6,771 bases of DNA from Paludibacter sp. (GCA_024709185.1 JANJXE010000466.1:1-6771), one strand, 5' to 3'; shown: positions 1 to 6,771, counted from the first letter of the stretch. Numbers and translations are program-made. The notes: generated by a model from the sequence alone, not told the origin.

Positions 1-1293
1 GCAACTGCTACTCAGGGCGACCGATTGGCATGGCCCAATCGGGCTATTTTTGAAGCAGTTGATTATGCCGACACCAGTCTGGTGGGATATAATCTGAATA
101 AATCGTGGGACGATTGTTCATTTGATGACAGATGGTATGCGGCAGGTGGTTTTCTTACTTATTTATCCAGTTTGAAGCAGGGAACGAAAGTGGATATGGT
201 GGAACTGATAAAACGGTGTGGAGCAAATTTCAACACTTCGAATATCCGGACTATTGTGGATGGCTATTGCAAGGAAAAACTAAATGGTTACGGCATTGGA
301 TTTCAGTATAACCAATACATTAATGATGCTTTTAAGCAAACCATACCCATTCGGCTTTTTGCCAACAATCAACGTATCGAGAGCGACATTCGAATCAATG
401 CATCTAATTTAAGTCATGAGAAGAATTTTAATCTTACTTATCTTGCAGGACGTTTGTACCGGATCATTGTGACCGAAAACGAAACCAACTACCTCACCAA
501 TTTCGAAGGTATCAAAATTCCCGACGACGTAACCGTGAATGTTTACAGGGATCTTGTACAGGTTGCCACTCTCGCTCAGGGAGAGAAACTGTCGTATGTT
601 ATGTCCAAAAACAGCGACAACACCACTCACGTTATCGACCTGGTGATTGTAAACCGCTCGCTGAACAACGCAGCTGATATACAACTAAAGATAACGGCTG
701 CCGAGAACCGTTTCAGCATGAAAGACATGACCGGACTGAGTGTTGTCATTCCCTGCGGAACATCTCATTCGGTAGAGGCCTATAATACTAAGTATCCCAA
801 CGAAGTGAGCAACTATGCCGATGCCACCTACACCCTCGAAATTCCGTTGATTAATAAAAAATGCATCAGTTGGTCGGGAAATAATTTCACCATAGCTTAC
901 TCTGGCACTATGTCCATCAAGGGACTGAAATACCTGTGCAGTGGCGACGATTACAAATCGGTGATTTTAGATGTAACAGGTAGTGGAACAGTTGACGAAT
1001 TTAACCAGCTGGTATCGCTGCACCTGGTAGCCGGGGGCAACTGTGTGTATGTGTACCGCAACCTGTACCAGAAGCTGGACGTGACGATCCGGAATGTACA
1101 TCCATCGAACAGTGAAGTGCCGCTTTACGAAGTTATCCGGGCGGATGCTCCATCGAAAATAACGATTAATCAGTACGAAGAAAAGTACTATGCCCGCTAC
1201 GATTCGAATTACAATTACTTCGGAATTAAATCGACTAACTGGAGCGGCTCCTCCAACGCTATGGTTGCTACGGTACGTTTCCAAAAAAACTGA
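1..1293 (+). CDS. Unrecognised, probably exported beta-rich protein; 5'-truncated by the window edge
   Basis: The frame is open from the first base to a TGA at 1291-1293, giving 430 visible residues. The first possible start is a TTG at base 25, but the reading frame continues upstream of it, so this is the C-terminal part of a larger protein. Residues about 10-105 look helical and aromatic-rich (W36-D-D, then W45-Y46, F51-L-T-Y, S57-L-K, G61). The rest is rich in beta-forming, Asn, Thr and Tyr residues, as in surface proteins of Bacteroidota. There is no T9SS-type C-terminal domain: the end (VATVRFQKN) is a plain beta strand. The spacing of the early segment faintly recalls the region after the zinc site in plant-type basic secretory protein (BSP) or gluzincin peptidases, where an E-x-x-x-D-Y segment precedes a W-D...FL-x-Y-x-x-SL-x-x-G stretch. 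The HExxH motif would lie outside the window, so this is speculation. The gene converges on the LamG gene. I cannot assign a function; the CDS itself is secure. Confidence 0.85.
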   Translation, partial: ATATQGDRLAWPNRAIFEAVDYADTSLVGYNLNKSWDDCSFDDRWYAAGGFLTYLSSLKQGTKVDMVELIKRCGANFNTSNIRTIVDGYCKEKLNGYGIGFQYNQYINDAFKQTIPIRLFANNQRIESDIRINASNLSHEKNFNLTYLAGRLYRIIVTENETNYLTNFEGIKIPDDVTVNVYRDLVQVATLAQGEKLSYVMSKNSDNTTHVIDLVIVNRSLNNAADIQLKITAAENRFSMKDMTGLSVVIPCGTSHSVEAYNTKYPNEVSNYADATYTLEIPLINKKCISWSGNNFTIAYSGTMSIKGLKYLCSGDDYKSVILDVTGSGTVDEFNQLVSLHLVAGGNCVYVYRNLYQKLDVTIRNVHPSNSEVPLYEVIRADAPSKITINQYEEKYYARYDSNYNYFGIKSTNWSGSSNAMVATVRFQKN

Positions 1294-1318
1294 CAGTGTC
1301 GGAGATGGACACTGTCAG
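1283..1318 (-). terminator. Rho-independent terminator of the LamG/T9SS gene, overlapping the convergent gene's stop codon
   Basis: CTGACAGTGTC (1290-1300) pairs perfectly with GACACTGTCAG (1308-1318) around a 7-base loop, giving an 11-bp stem. On the minus strand the stem is followed at once by T7 (complement of A7 at 1283-1289), the classic intrinsic terminator layout, 48 bases past the LamG gene's TAA. On the plus strand no T-run follows, so termination of the upstream + gene here would be weaker. The + gene's TGA (1291-1293) lies inside the stem. Confidence 0.88.
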
Positions 1319-1365
1319 ATATGAAGCTGTACACTTTTCAATTAAATTTACAAGCTATTGAATGC

Positions 1366-4300
1366 TTACCGGCTTATTTTAAGTCGCAGCTGTTGTTCTT
1401 TATTTAGAATTTCCAACACGAACAAGCCTTTGGGAATGAGTAGTGTTTGATGATTAGTGATAGTGGCAAACTGTGCCAGCAATCTGCCCGACAGGTCGAA
1501 TACCCTAACGGACGAAGGCGTAGCAAGTCCAGATAGCTGAATCCCTTCTTCAGTTTTCACCCATCGCACCTCATCCGTTTGGAGATTGGCAGTCGCTGTA
1601 TAAGCTCCCGGTTGCAGCTTAATCTTAAGGCGATTGGCATGCACACCGGCAGCACTTTCGAATGAATATGCACCTGATTTTAAATCAACAATAGTATTGG
1701 TAACATCATCCACCAGCCACACCGACGTCATTTCCTGCAGCGATGAATTGTCAACAAGCGAGACAGTATAACTTCCCTGTGCAGGTATTTTAAGAGCAAC
1801 AGGGCACTCTTTTGTATCGGCAGGAAGTGAATTGACTGCCAAATCGACACTAATAGCAACCGTCCAGAGCTGAGGAACCGCATCGTTCATACTCAGCATC
1901 TTAATCGCATCTTTATCCAGTTCGTAGGTAGCATTTGCTTCGTCATTGAGACGGATACGGGCCCTGTCAGTATAAGTACCGTTGGTAAGCCGAAGATCGA
2001 ATTCCCTGACAGTTGATTGGGTTGCAACCGGTGCTTTGAGAGCCCTTCCGACAGTGGCAAAGGTCAGCGAGCTGCTGCCAGCCTGCAGGAAGAAAGCATC
2101 AAATGGATAAACAACTGCGGCATCACCGCTCTCTACTTCCACATAATCCTGTTGCGTCAGATCGTAGGTATAATAAAACGCTCCCTGATTCAGGTTATCG
2201 AGACCAAAGGCTGAGCAGTATGGAATACCGGCCAGATTCCAACCGCGATGGTTTAGGTTCGGATTGGTGGCCCAGGTTCCGACAGTGAGTGTTTTGTTAC
2301 CACTATCGAACATGCCTGTAGCCGCAGCTGCCGATTTAAAATCGAGGCTGATGTCGCTCATCACACGTATGGCATAGCCTTTTCCGGCCTGAAGCGTACC
2401 CGACGTCACCGCATCCCAGTTCGGACTGTTGCTCACGCTGGCCGTACCCGTTTGGTCGCGACGCTGACCGTTGTATTCAATCACATAAAAATCGGCATAA
2501 GGTTCGGTTGCTGTGAGCACACTTCCTGTGGTTGCAGTTGTTTCCGTTCCCGCCAGTTTTATTGCACTAAAGCTTACCGAATACGGAAAACTGATGAAAT
2601 ACCATCCTTTGGAAGCTTTGAAATCTTTGCGTAAGACAACTGTTCCCGACTGCGTATAGCTGGTTCCATCCTGTTTGAGCTGAGTAACTGAGGTATCAGT
2701 AGCACGCAGCAGCAGCGTTCCGGCATTATCGAGTTTGGTGCTCACTGTTACTTTGGTTGTTGCCGGAATATCCAGCACATTGTTACTGATGTTTACCAGC
2801 GAACCAAAAGTATTTGTGGTGGCAACTTTCAGGCTAACCGATTTCAGAGGCAGGAAGGCAGCGCTTGTAGAAATAGCTGCATCCAGCGTTGGCGAAGCTG
2901 TTGGCGCAATCATCAGTGAACCAACATTGATTGCAGAGCTGGTAGAAGCCTCACTCCCTTCAGGCCATTTATAAATACCCACATTGCTGGCAGCACCCGG
3001 AGCAGCATTCGCACTCCAGTTGGCAGCATTGCTCCATGAAGTACCTTCGCCACCCAGCCAGGTGGTGAATGCCGAAGAAGCAGTCCAGTCGGCATCTTCC
3101 ATATTGGTGAGGGTGCCATTATTAGGAGTAGCATCCTGATCTTGAAGCGTTGCACCTTTGGTATCATCCATGCGAAAGTAGGCAACTAAATTTGATTCAT
3201 TTCCAATCAGAGTATGCATCATATTTTCCCGGATTTGATCAGCAGAGATAGCATTACTCCAAACCCGTATTTCATCCATAGCCCCATTGAAATAGTTATT
3301 ACCTAAACTGGAACAATATCCAATTTTAAGATTATCACCAGAATCAACTATGGTATAGGTTGAACCATTATCATAGGTAGCATCCAGCATACCATTGATG
3401 TAAATCTTAAGATATCTGCCATCAAATGTAGCAGCAAGATGATACCATTTTCCAGCCTCCAGTCTGGCATTCGACCTCACACTGGGCCAGAAATTCCAAC
3501 TGCGTCCGGCGATAAAGGTAACCTGTCCGGCTTCTCCTCCAAGATTACCATTGTTGATGTACATGCCGTACCCATAATTAGAACCTCCGTGCACGATTTT
3601 TCCAACAACAAAATCCTGAGTAGTCGTCGAATTTAGTTTTACCCAGGCCTCCAGTGAAACACTGGTGGTTAGATTCATTTTCGAACTGGATCCAAAAGTG
3701 ATATATTCATTACTTCCATCAAATTCCAACGCCTGTCGGGGTCCGGAGAATGCACCCGACAGTTTCCAGGCCGGACCGTTTGTCAGTGTTCCGGTATTGC
3801 TGTTACCACTGTTGTCGGTAAGGGATGTACCGCTGCCATCGCTCATTTTGTAACTGGCTATAAGATTTGCATCAGTACCCAGTTCCCTGAACATGTTCGC
3901 TTTGATTTCGGCTTCACTACGAATAGACTTCCACAGACGAACCTCATCCAATCTCCCTTTTAAAGGATAAAAATTACCATCGCGAACACCTAATTTCAGT
4001 GGAATGGACGTCGTGATAACAGCAGTAGATACAGGGTTAGCTCCTCTGTTGGTCAGCGTTTTTTCAGCACCATTAATATAGCATTTGTAGTAGGAGATAG
4101 AAGGATCAAAGGCAAATGCCACATGATTCCATGTATTTGGTTCAAACACATTGGTTTCGGTATCGAGATAAACACCCGTGGTAGGAATAAACCGCAGGGC
4201 CTTACTACCAGCACCACCGCCGGTATGAATTTCAAGCTGTTCGAGGCCCTTACCGATTAAGAAATGTACATCGGTTGTTGCTGCCGGATTATCCCAATAA

Positions 4301-4455
4301 AACCACATTTCTACCGTAAACTTTGTTACATCCAATATCGTGTTATGAGGAACCGTCACATAATCGTTTGTTCCATCAAAACTGAGGGCATAACCACCAT
4401 TTTGTGCTGTTAAAAGCACAGGAATACATAGCAGAAGGAGAGCAAAGGATCTCAT
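1366..4455 (-). CDS. Secreted two-LamG-domain protein with T9SS type A sorting domain
   Basis: A 1029-residue exported protein. Residues 1-17 (MRSFALLLLCIPVLLTA) form a Sec signal peptide, probably cut before Q18. Two concanavalin A-like/LamG (LamG_3 type) domains follow at about 22-236 and 241-463. Each opens with AL-x-FDG-x-N-x-Y and closes with G-x-x-DE-x-R-x-W (167-175, 391-399), then NL-x-A-Y/S and an NGTLTN or TGTLTN motif. Residues 466-492 (TSWSNAANW) are a linker type common in Bacteroidota surface proteins. Residues 600-960 are beta-rich, with GWYFISFPY and GWNLAGIPY segments. Residues about 982-1029 (VRVFDLSGR...LLIPKGLFVLEI...RLKISR) match the T9SS type A C-terminal signal, which sends the protein across the outer membrane for release or anchoring. 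LamG domains usually bind glycans or proteins; no catalytic domain is visible, so an adhesin or binding role is inferred. I chose the ATG at 4455 over an in-frame ATG at 4527 because the signal peptide starts here and the likely -7 box lies between the two. Confidence 0.93.
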   Translation of the reverse strand: MRSFALLLLCIPVLLTAQNGGYALSFDGTNDYVTVPHNTILDVTKFTVEMWFYWDNPAATTDVHFLIGKGLEQLEIHTGGGAGSKALRFIPTTGVYLDTETNVFEPNTWNHVAFAFDPSISYYKCYINGAEKTLTNRGANPVSTAVITTSIPLKLGVRDGNFYPLKGRLDEVRLWKSIRSEAEIKANMFRELGTDANLIASYKMSDGSGTSLTDNSGNSNTGTLTNGPAWKLSGAFSGPRQALEFDGSNEYITFGSSSKMNLTTSVSLEAWVKLNSTTTQDFVVGKIVHGGSNYGYGMYINNGNLGGEAGQVTFIAGRSWNFWPSVRSNARLEAGKWYHLAATFDGRYLKIYINGMLDATYDNGSTYTIVDSGDNLKIGYCSSLGNNYFNGAMDEIRVWSNAISADQIRENMMHTLIGNESNLVAYFRMDDTKGATLQDQDATPNNGTLTNMEDADWTASSAFTTWLGGEGTSWSNAANWSANAAPGAASNVGIYKWPEGSEASTSSAINVGSLMIAPTASPTLDAAISTSAAFLPLKSVSLKVATTNTFGSLVNISNNVLDIPATTKVTVSTKLDNAGTLLLRATDTSVTQLKQDGTSYTQSGTVVLRKDFKASKGWYFISFPYSVSFSAIKLAGTETTATTGSVLTATEPYADFYVIEYNGQRRDQTGTASVSNSPNWDAVTSGTLQAGKGYAIRVMSDISLDFKSAAAATGMFDSGNKTLTVGTWATNPNLNHRGWNLAGIPYCSAFGLDNLNQGAFYYTYDLTQQDYVEVESGDAAVVYPFDAFFLQAGSSSLTFATVGRALKAPVATQSTVREFDLRLTNGTYTDRARIRLNDEANATYELDKDAIKMLSMNDAVPQLWTVAISVDLAVNSLPADTKECPVALKIPAQGSYTVSLVDNSSLQEMTSVWLVDDVTNTIVDLKSGAYSFESAAGVHANRLKIKLQPGAYTATANLQTDEVRWVKTEEGIQLSGLATPSSVRVFDLSGRLLAQFATITNHQTLLIPKGLFVLEILNKEQQLRLKISR

Positions 4456-4490
4456 AGGTAAACTGGATTGAATATCATTTATAGTGACTA

Positions 4491-4498
4491 CAAAAATA
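4491..4498 (-). promoter_or_regulatory. Bacteroidota -7 box for the LamG/T9SS gene
   Basis: Read on the minus strand, 4498-4491 is TATTTTTG, an exact match to the TAnnTTTG -7 element used by the primary sigma factor of Bacteroidota. It would start transcription about 30 bases before the ATG at 4455. No good TTTG -33 element sits at the usual 19-21 base distance; the nearest TTTG (4533-4530) is 31 bases upstream. The call rests on the -7 box and its position. Confidence 0.5.
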
Positions 4499-4563
4499 TA
4501 AAAGTTTTGTGAATAAATGTAATTCATTGCAAAATTTTTTCAGCATTATCCCTAAAAAAAGAC

Positions 4564-4571
4564 TAATATTG
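4564..4571 (+). promoter_or_regulatory. Possible -7 box for the corA-phosphatase operon
   Basis: TAATATTG differs from the Bacteroidota TAnnTTTG element at one position and lies 58 bases upstream of the corA ATG, in the divergent gap. A T-run (4535-4540) sits about where a -33 element would be, but it is not TTTG. The leader after it is A-rich (A8 just before the start) with no Shine-Dalgarno sequence, which is normal for this phylum. It is a weak call. Confidence 0.3.
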
Positions 4572-4629
4572 CAGTTCGAAACGTGCCAACTTAAATGAAG
4601 GCTTTTTAGTTCACCAAAAAAAATCTCAA

Positions 4630-5718
4630 ATGCCTGTATTTCCACGTATAACACTATCGTATCATCCGACCTTGCTGCTTAACCGCAAGAAGCCGGACCC
4701 GGGTGAGTTTATCTTTACCGGTAAAACAAAGCAGGAAACAACCGGCATTCAGCTGTTTAGTTACACAAAAGACGAGTGTATTGAGCGCAGTGAAGCCCGG
4801 GTTGATGAGCTGGAGGTGCTTACCGGCAACGGCTATTGCAACTGGCTGAACGTGCATGGCATCAGCGATTCGGGTCTGGTGGCTACCATTTGCCGTAAGC
4901 AGGGGATACACGATTTGGTTATTCAGGATATTCTGGATGTGAATCAACGGCCTAAATTTCAGGAGTTCGACGATTTTTCGTTTCTTACCCTGAAGTCGAT
5001 GGTGCCCTCAGATAGCGGCAAGTTTATTACCGAACAAATCAGTTTTGTATTTGGAGCCGATTATGTGGTTTCGTTTCAGGAGCGCAGGGCCGATTTTTTT
5101 GAGCACCTGCGGATAAGGCTGCGCGCGAACAATGGAAAATTACGGCAGCGACCGGCCGATTATCTGTTGTATGCGCTGCTCGAGTCGATACTCGACAATT
5201 ATTTCCGCACATTGAGTCGTTTGGATGAAGATATTGAAGCTATTAACCTGACCGACACAAAGCATGGCATTTCGCCGGACGTGCTGGTAGCCATTGAGAG
5301 TCACAAGAAATTTGTGCATTTTATTAAGAAATCGATTTTTCCGATTAAGGAATTTGCCCAGCAGGTAGAACGCGGAGAGTGCAGCCGTATAGAAAAACGG
5401 CATAAAAAATATTTCCTGGAGATTAAGGATTTATGCCTGACACTGATTGACAGTAGCGACATGATACTTGCTTCACTTGAAAGTGCCACCAATCTGTTCT
5501 TCTCGATTCAGAACCATCGCATGAATGAAGTAATGAAAACCCTGACTATCGTTGCTACCATCTTTATACCCCTGACGTTCGTCGCCGGCATTTATGGAAT
5601 GAACTTCGTGCACATGCCCGAATTGCACTGGGAATACGGTTATCCGGCTATCTGGTTGGTGATGCTCAGTCTGTTTAGTGGCATGATTATTTATTTTAAA
5701 CGGAAAAAATGGTTCTGA
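4630..5718 (+). CDS. corA: CorA family magnesium/divalent cation transport protein
   Basis: A 362-residue inner-membrane channel of the CorA (2-TM-GxN) family, expected to work as a homopentamer that takes up Mg2+ (also Co2+ or Ni2+ in some members), driven by the membrane potential. The soluble N-terminal domain covers about residues 25-290, and includes IQDILDVNQRPKF (98-110) and the ADYLLYALLESILDNYF region (176-192). The C-terminus has two membrane helices, about 304-321 and 338-356, joined by the selectivity signature Y322-G-M-N325 and the MPEL loop (329-332), and it ends in a basic KRKKW tail. Against the Thermotoga maritima protein, from memory, the regulatory metal-sensing aspartates D89 and D253 correspond to D100 and D274, so Mg2+ gating looks intact. 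Length is typical (about 350). The ATG is preceded by an A-rich leader, and the N-terminus from about residue 23 (DPGEFIFTGK) aligns with the family start. It is the first gene of a likely two-gene operon, overlapping the phosphatase by 10 bases. Confidence 0.96.
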   Translation: MPVFPRITLSYHPTLLLNRKKPDPGEFIFTGKTKQETTGIQLFSYTKDECIERSEARVDELEVLTGNGYCNWLNVHGISDSGLVATICRKQGIHDLVIQDILDVNQRPKFQEFDDFSFLTLKSMVPSDSGKFITEQISFVFGADYVVSFQERRADFFEHLRIRLRANNGKLRQRPADYLLYALLESILDNYFRTLSRLDEDIEAINLTDTKHGISPDVLVAIESHKKFVHFIKKSIFPIKEFAQQVERGECSRIEKRHKKYFLEIKDLCLTLIDSSDMILASLESATNLFFSIQNHRMNEVMKTLTIVATIFIPLTFVAGIYGMNFVHMPELHWEYGYPAIWLVMLSLFSGMIIYFKRKKWF

Positions 5719-6497
5719 TAAAAGCACTTTTTTTAGACATCGACGGAACACTGGTAAGTTTCGAGACTCACTCCATCCCCTCCTCCACCATAGCAGCTCT
5801 CACCGAAGCAAAAGCACGGGGCGTACGCATCTTCATCTCAACAGGAAGACCGCTGGCCATCATCAACAACCTGCAAGCGATTGAGCATCTTATCGATGGC
5901 TACATTACGTCCAACGGAGCCTATTGTTTTATCGGAAAAGAAGAGGTGGTTTGTAAACCCATTCCTGAGGAAGATGTGAAACGGGTGCTGGCGCTCTCGG
6001 ATGAGCATGGATTTTCGTGTATTGTGGTGAGCAAAACGGAGATCATGGTGCACAATGCCGATGAGCTCTTCGACAGCATCTTCCGTAAAATGCTGAATGT
6101 AAAAAATATACAGGACGATGTGCCGGCAACCACTTTCCTTGAGCAGCCCATCCTGCAGCTCACTCCCCTTATAACGCCCGAACAGGAAGCCGCCCTGTTG
6201 CCACAGCTTCGTCATTGCATGTCGACCCGCTGGTACCCGGCCTTTACCGACATCACCTTAACGGGCATCGACAAAGCCGCAGGCATCGATGCCTTTGTGG
6301 CGCATCAGGGTTTACAGTTGTCGGAAACGATGGCGATTGGCGATGGGGGCAACGATATAGCGATGCTTCGTCACGCAGGTGTAGGTGTTGCTATGGGAAA
6401 TGCTTCTGCTGAGGTAAAGGAAGCAGCTGATTATGTGACGGAAAGTGTGGATGAAGACGGAGTGAGAAAAGCGTTGGAGAAGTTTGGGGTGGTGTAA
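5709..6497 (+). CDS. Cof-type HAD-IIB phosphatase, probably a sugar-phosphate phosphatase (BT4131-like)
   Basis: A 262-residue cytosolic hydrolase of the haloacid dehalogenase superfamily, type IIB (Cof subfamily), complete with all four motifs. Motif I is D10-I-D12-G-T (nucleophile and acid/base), motif II is S44-T-G-R, motif III is K189, and motif IV is G211-D-G-G-N-D216, which binds Mg2+. The substrate-selecting C2B cap lies between, about residues 83-180. The start (FLDIDGTLVSFETH, IPSSTI) and the RWYPAF and GDGGNDI segments are nearly the same as I recall for Bacteroides thetaiotaomicron BT4131, a phosphatase of hexose and other sugar phosphates. Hydrolysis of a sugar phosphate is therefore the likely reaction, but in vivo substrates of this family are rarely settled. 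The ATG lies inside the last codons of corA (10-base overlap, different frame), so translation is probably coupled. No intrinsic terminator is visible after its TAA before the 21-base repeat array begins. Confidence 0.95.
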   Translation: MVLIKALFLDIDGTLVSFETHSIPSSTIAALTEAKARGVRIFISTGRPLAIINNLQAIEHLIDGYITSNGAYCFIGKEEVVCKPIPEEDVKRVLALSDEHGFSCIVVSKTEIMVHNADELFDSIFRKMLNVKNIQDDVPATTFLEQPILQLTPLITPEQEAALLPQLRHCMSTRWYPAFTDITLTGIDKAAGIDAFVAHQGLQLSETMAIGDGGNDIAMLRHAGVGVAMGNASAEVKEAADYVTESVDEDGVRKALEKFGVV

Positions 6498-6534
6498 GTT
6501 AGGGATACTTTGCACAGTCGCATGGATAACGGAG

Positions 6535-6771
6535 TGACGATGCAAAAAAACTCATTGACGGTGGGTGATAACTGACTGACGATGAAAGAAAGCTAAGTGA
6601 TGTTTTAAGAAAGCTTAATGACGGAGCGAAATAACTCAATGACGGAGCAAAAAAGCTGAGTGACGGTCCAAAAAAGCTCCTTAGCGATGCAAGAAAACTG
6701 AATGGCGAAGCAAAAAAGCTGAATGAAGTTTTAAGAAAGCTTAATGACGGAGCGAAATAACTCAATGACGG
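6535..6771. repeat. 21-base tandem repeat array, running off the window edge
   Basis: Eleven full units and the start of a twelfth begin at 6535, 6556, 6577, 6598, 6619, 6640, 6661, 6682, 6703, 6724, 6745 and 6766, every one exactly 21 bases apart, with no indels. The consensus on the + strand is TGACGGAGC, then about six A, then GCTNAA. Units differ by substitutions; the clearest cores are at 6640-6681 and 6703-6723. The array starts 37 bases after the phosphatase stop and is cut by the window end. Both strands can be read as seven-residue peptide repeats, but the + frame has stops at 6566, 6569, 6632 and 6758. The minus frame is open (at least 88 codons), yet gives a low-complexity Ser/Phe/Leu/Pro peptide with no recognised start. 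I read it as non-coding repeat DNA. Its function is unknown. Confidence 0.9.
6602..6771. repeat. 126-base higher-order repeat inside the 21-base array
   Basis: A 44-base stretch at 6602-6645 recurs without change at 6728-6771, up to the last base of the window. The offset is 126 bases, exactly six 21-base units. Neighbouring units within the array differ at several positions, so these two blocks share a more recent copying event than the single units do. The second copy may continue past the window. Confidence 0.88.

Noticed and set aside
1290..1318. Intrinsic terminator acting on the + strand for gene 1
   Set aside because: The hairpin is good, but no T-run follows it on the + strand (ATATGAAGCTG), so only minus-strand use is well supported.
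2017..3853. Several short + strand open frames inside the LamG/T9SS gene
   Set aside because: They lie wholly opposite a long, well-recognised coding region, are mostly 60-80 residues, and resemble no protein I know.
4456..4527. Longer N-terminus for the LamG/T9SS protein starting at 4527
   Set aside because: It would place a 24-residue non-signal extension before a good signal peptide and would start upstream of the likely -7 box.
4535..4560. T-run and A-run (TTTTTT...AAAAAAA) as a hairpin or terminator between the divergent genes
   Set aside because: The pairing would be A-T only with a long loop and no GC stem, in a region that fits promoters better.
5838..6215. 125-codon minus-strand open frame opposite the HAD phosphatase
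   Set aside because: The + strand encodes all four HAD motifs through this region, and the minus frame shows no recognisable domain.
6499..6765. Open reading frame of at least 88 codons on the minus strand across the repeat array
   Set aside because: It is low-complexity Ser/Phe/Leu/Pro, its only start in the window is a TTG, and the consensus repeat has no stop in that frame, so openness is a by-product of the repeat.
6535..6771. CRISPR array
   Set aside because: Units are contiguous with no unique spacers, are only 21 bases long, vary from unit to unit, and no cas gene is present.

Overview
The window most likely comes from a member of the Bacteroidota, probably order Bacteroidales. Four observations point there. 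A 1029-residue secreted protein carries tandem LamG domains and a type IX secretion (T9SS) C-terminal sorting domain. Its upstream region has a TAnnTTTG-type -7 box. The genes have A-rich leaders and no clear Shine-Dalgarno sequence. The HAD phosphatase closely resembles, from memory, the Bacteroides thetaiotaomicron sugar phosphatase BT4131. No mobile element, tRNA, rRNA or CRISPR array was seen.

Layout. (1) Bases 1-1293 (+) hold the 3' part of a large, unrecognised, beta-rich and probably exported protein whose beginning lies outside the window. (2) A strong hairpin at 1290-1318, preceded on the + strand by A7, is a rho-independent terminator for the convergent minus-strand gene; its stem contains the stop codon of gene 1. 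(3) Bases 1366-4455 (-) encode the LamG/T9SS cell-surface or secreted protein. (4) The 174-base gap 4456-4629 is a divergent promoter region. (5) Bases 4630-5718 (+) encode a CorA-family Mg2+/divalent cation channel with its GMN signature. (6) Bases 5709-6497 (+) encode a Cof/type IIB HAD phosphatase whose start overlaps the end of corA by 10 bases, so the two look like one translationally coupled operon. (7) From 6535 to the window edge there is a regular tandem array with an exact 21-base period, and a 126-base (6-unit) higher-order repeat on top of it.

The corA-phosphatase pair is housekeeping in character: ion uptake next to a Mg2+-dependent sugar-phosphate phosphatase. The two surface proteins are accessory. 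The least ordinary signal is the 3' array: its period equals two turns of B-DNA, many units carry an A-tract, and 21 is also seven codons. It is best read as non-coding, possibly curved DNA. Nothing in the window amounts to a clear new multi-gene system.
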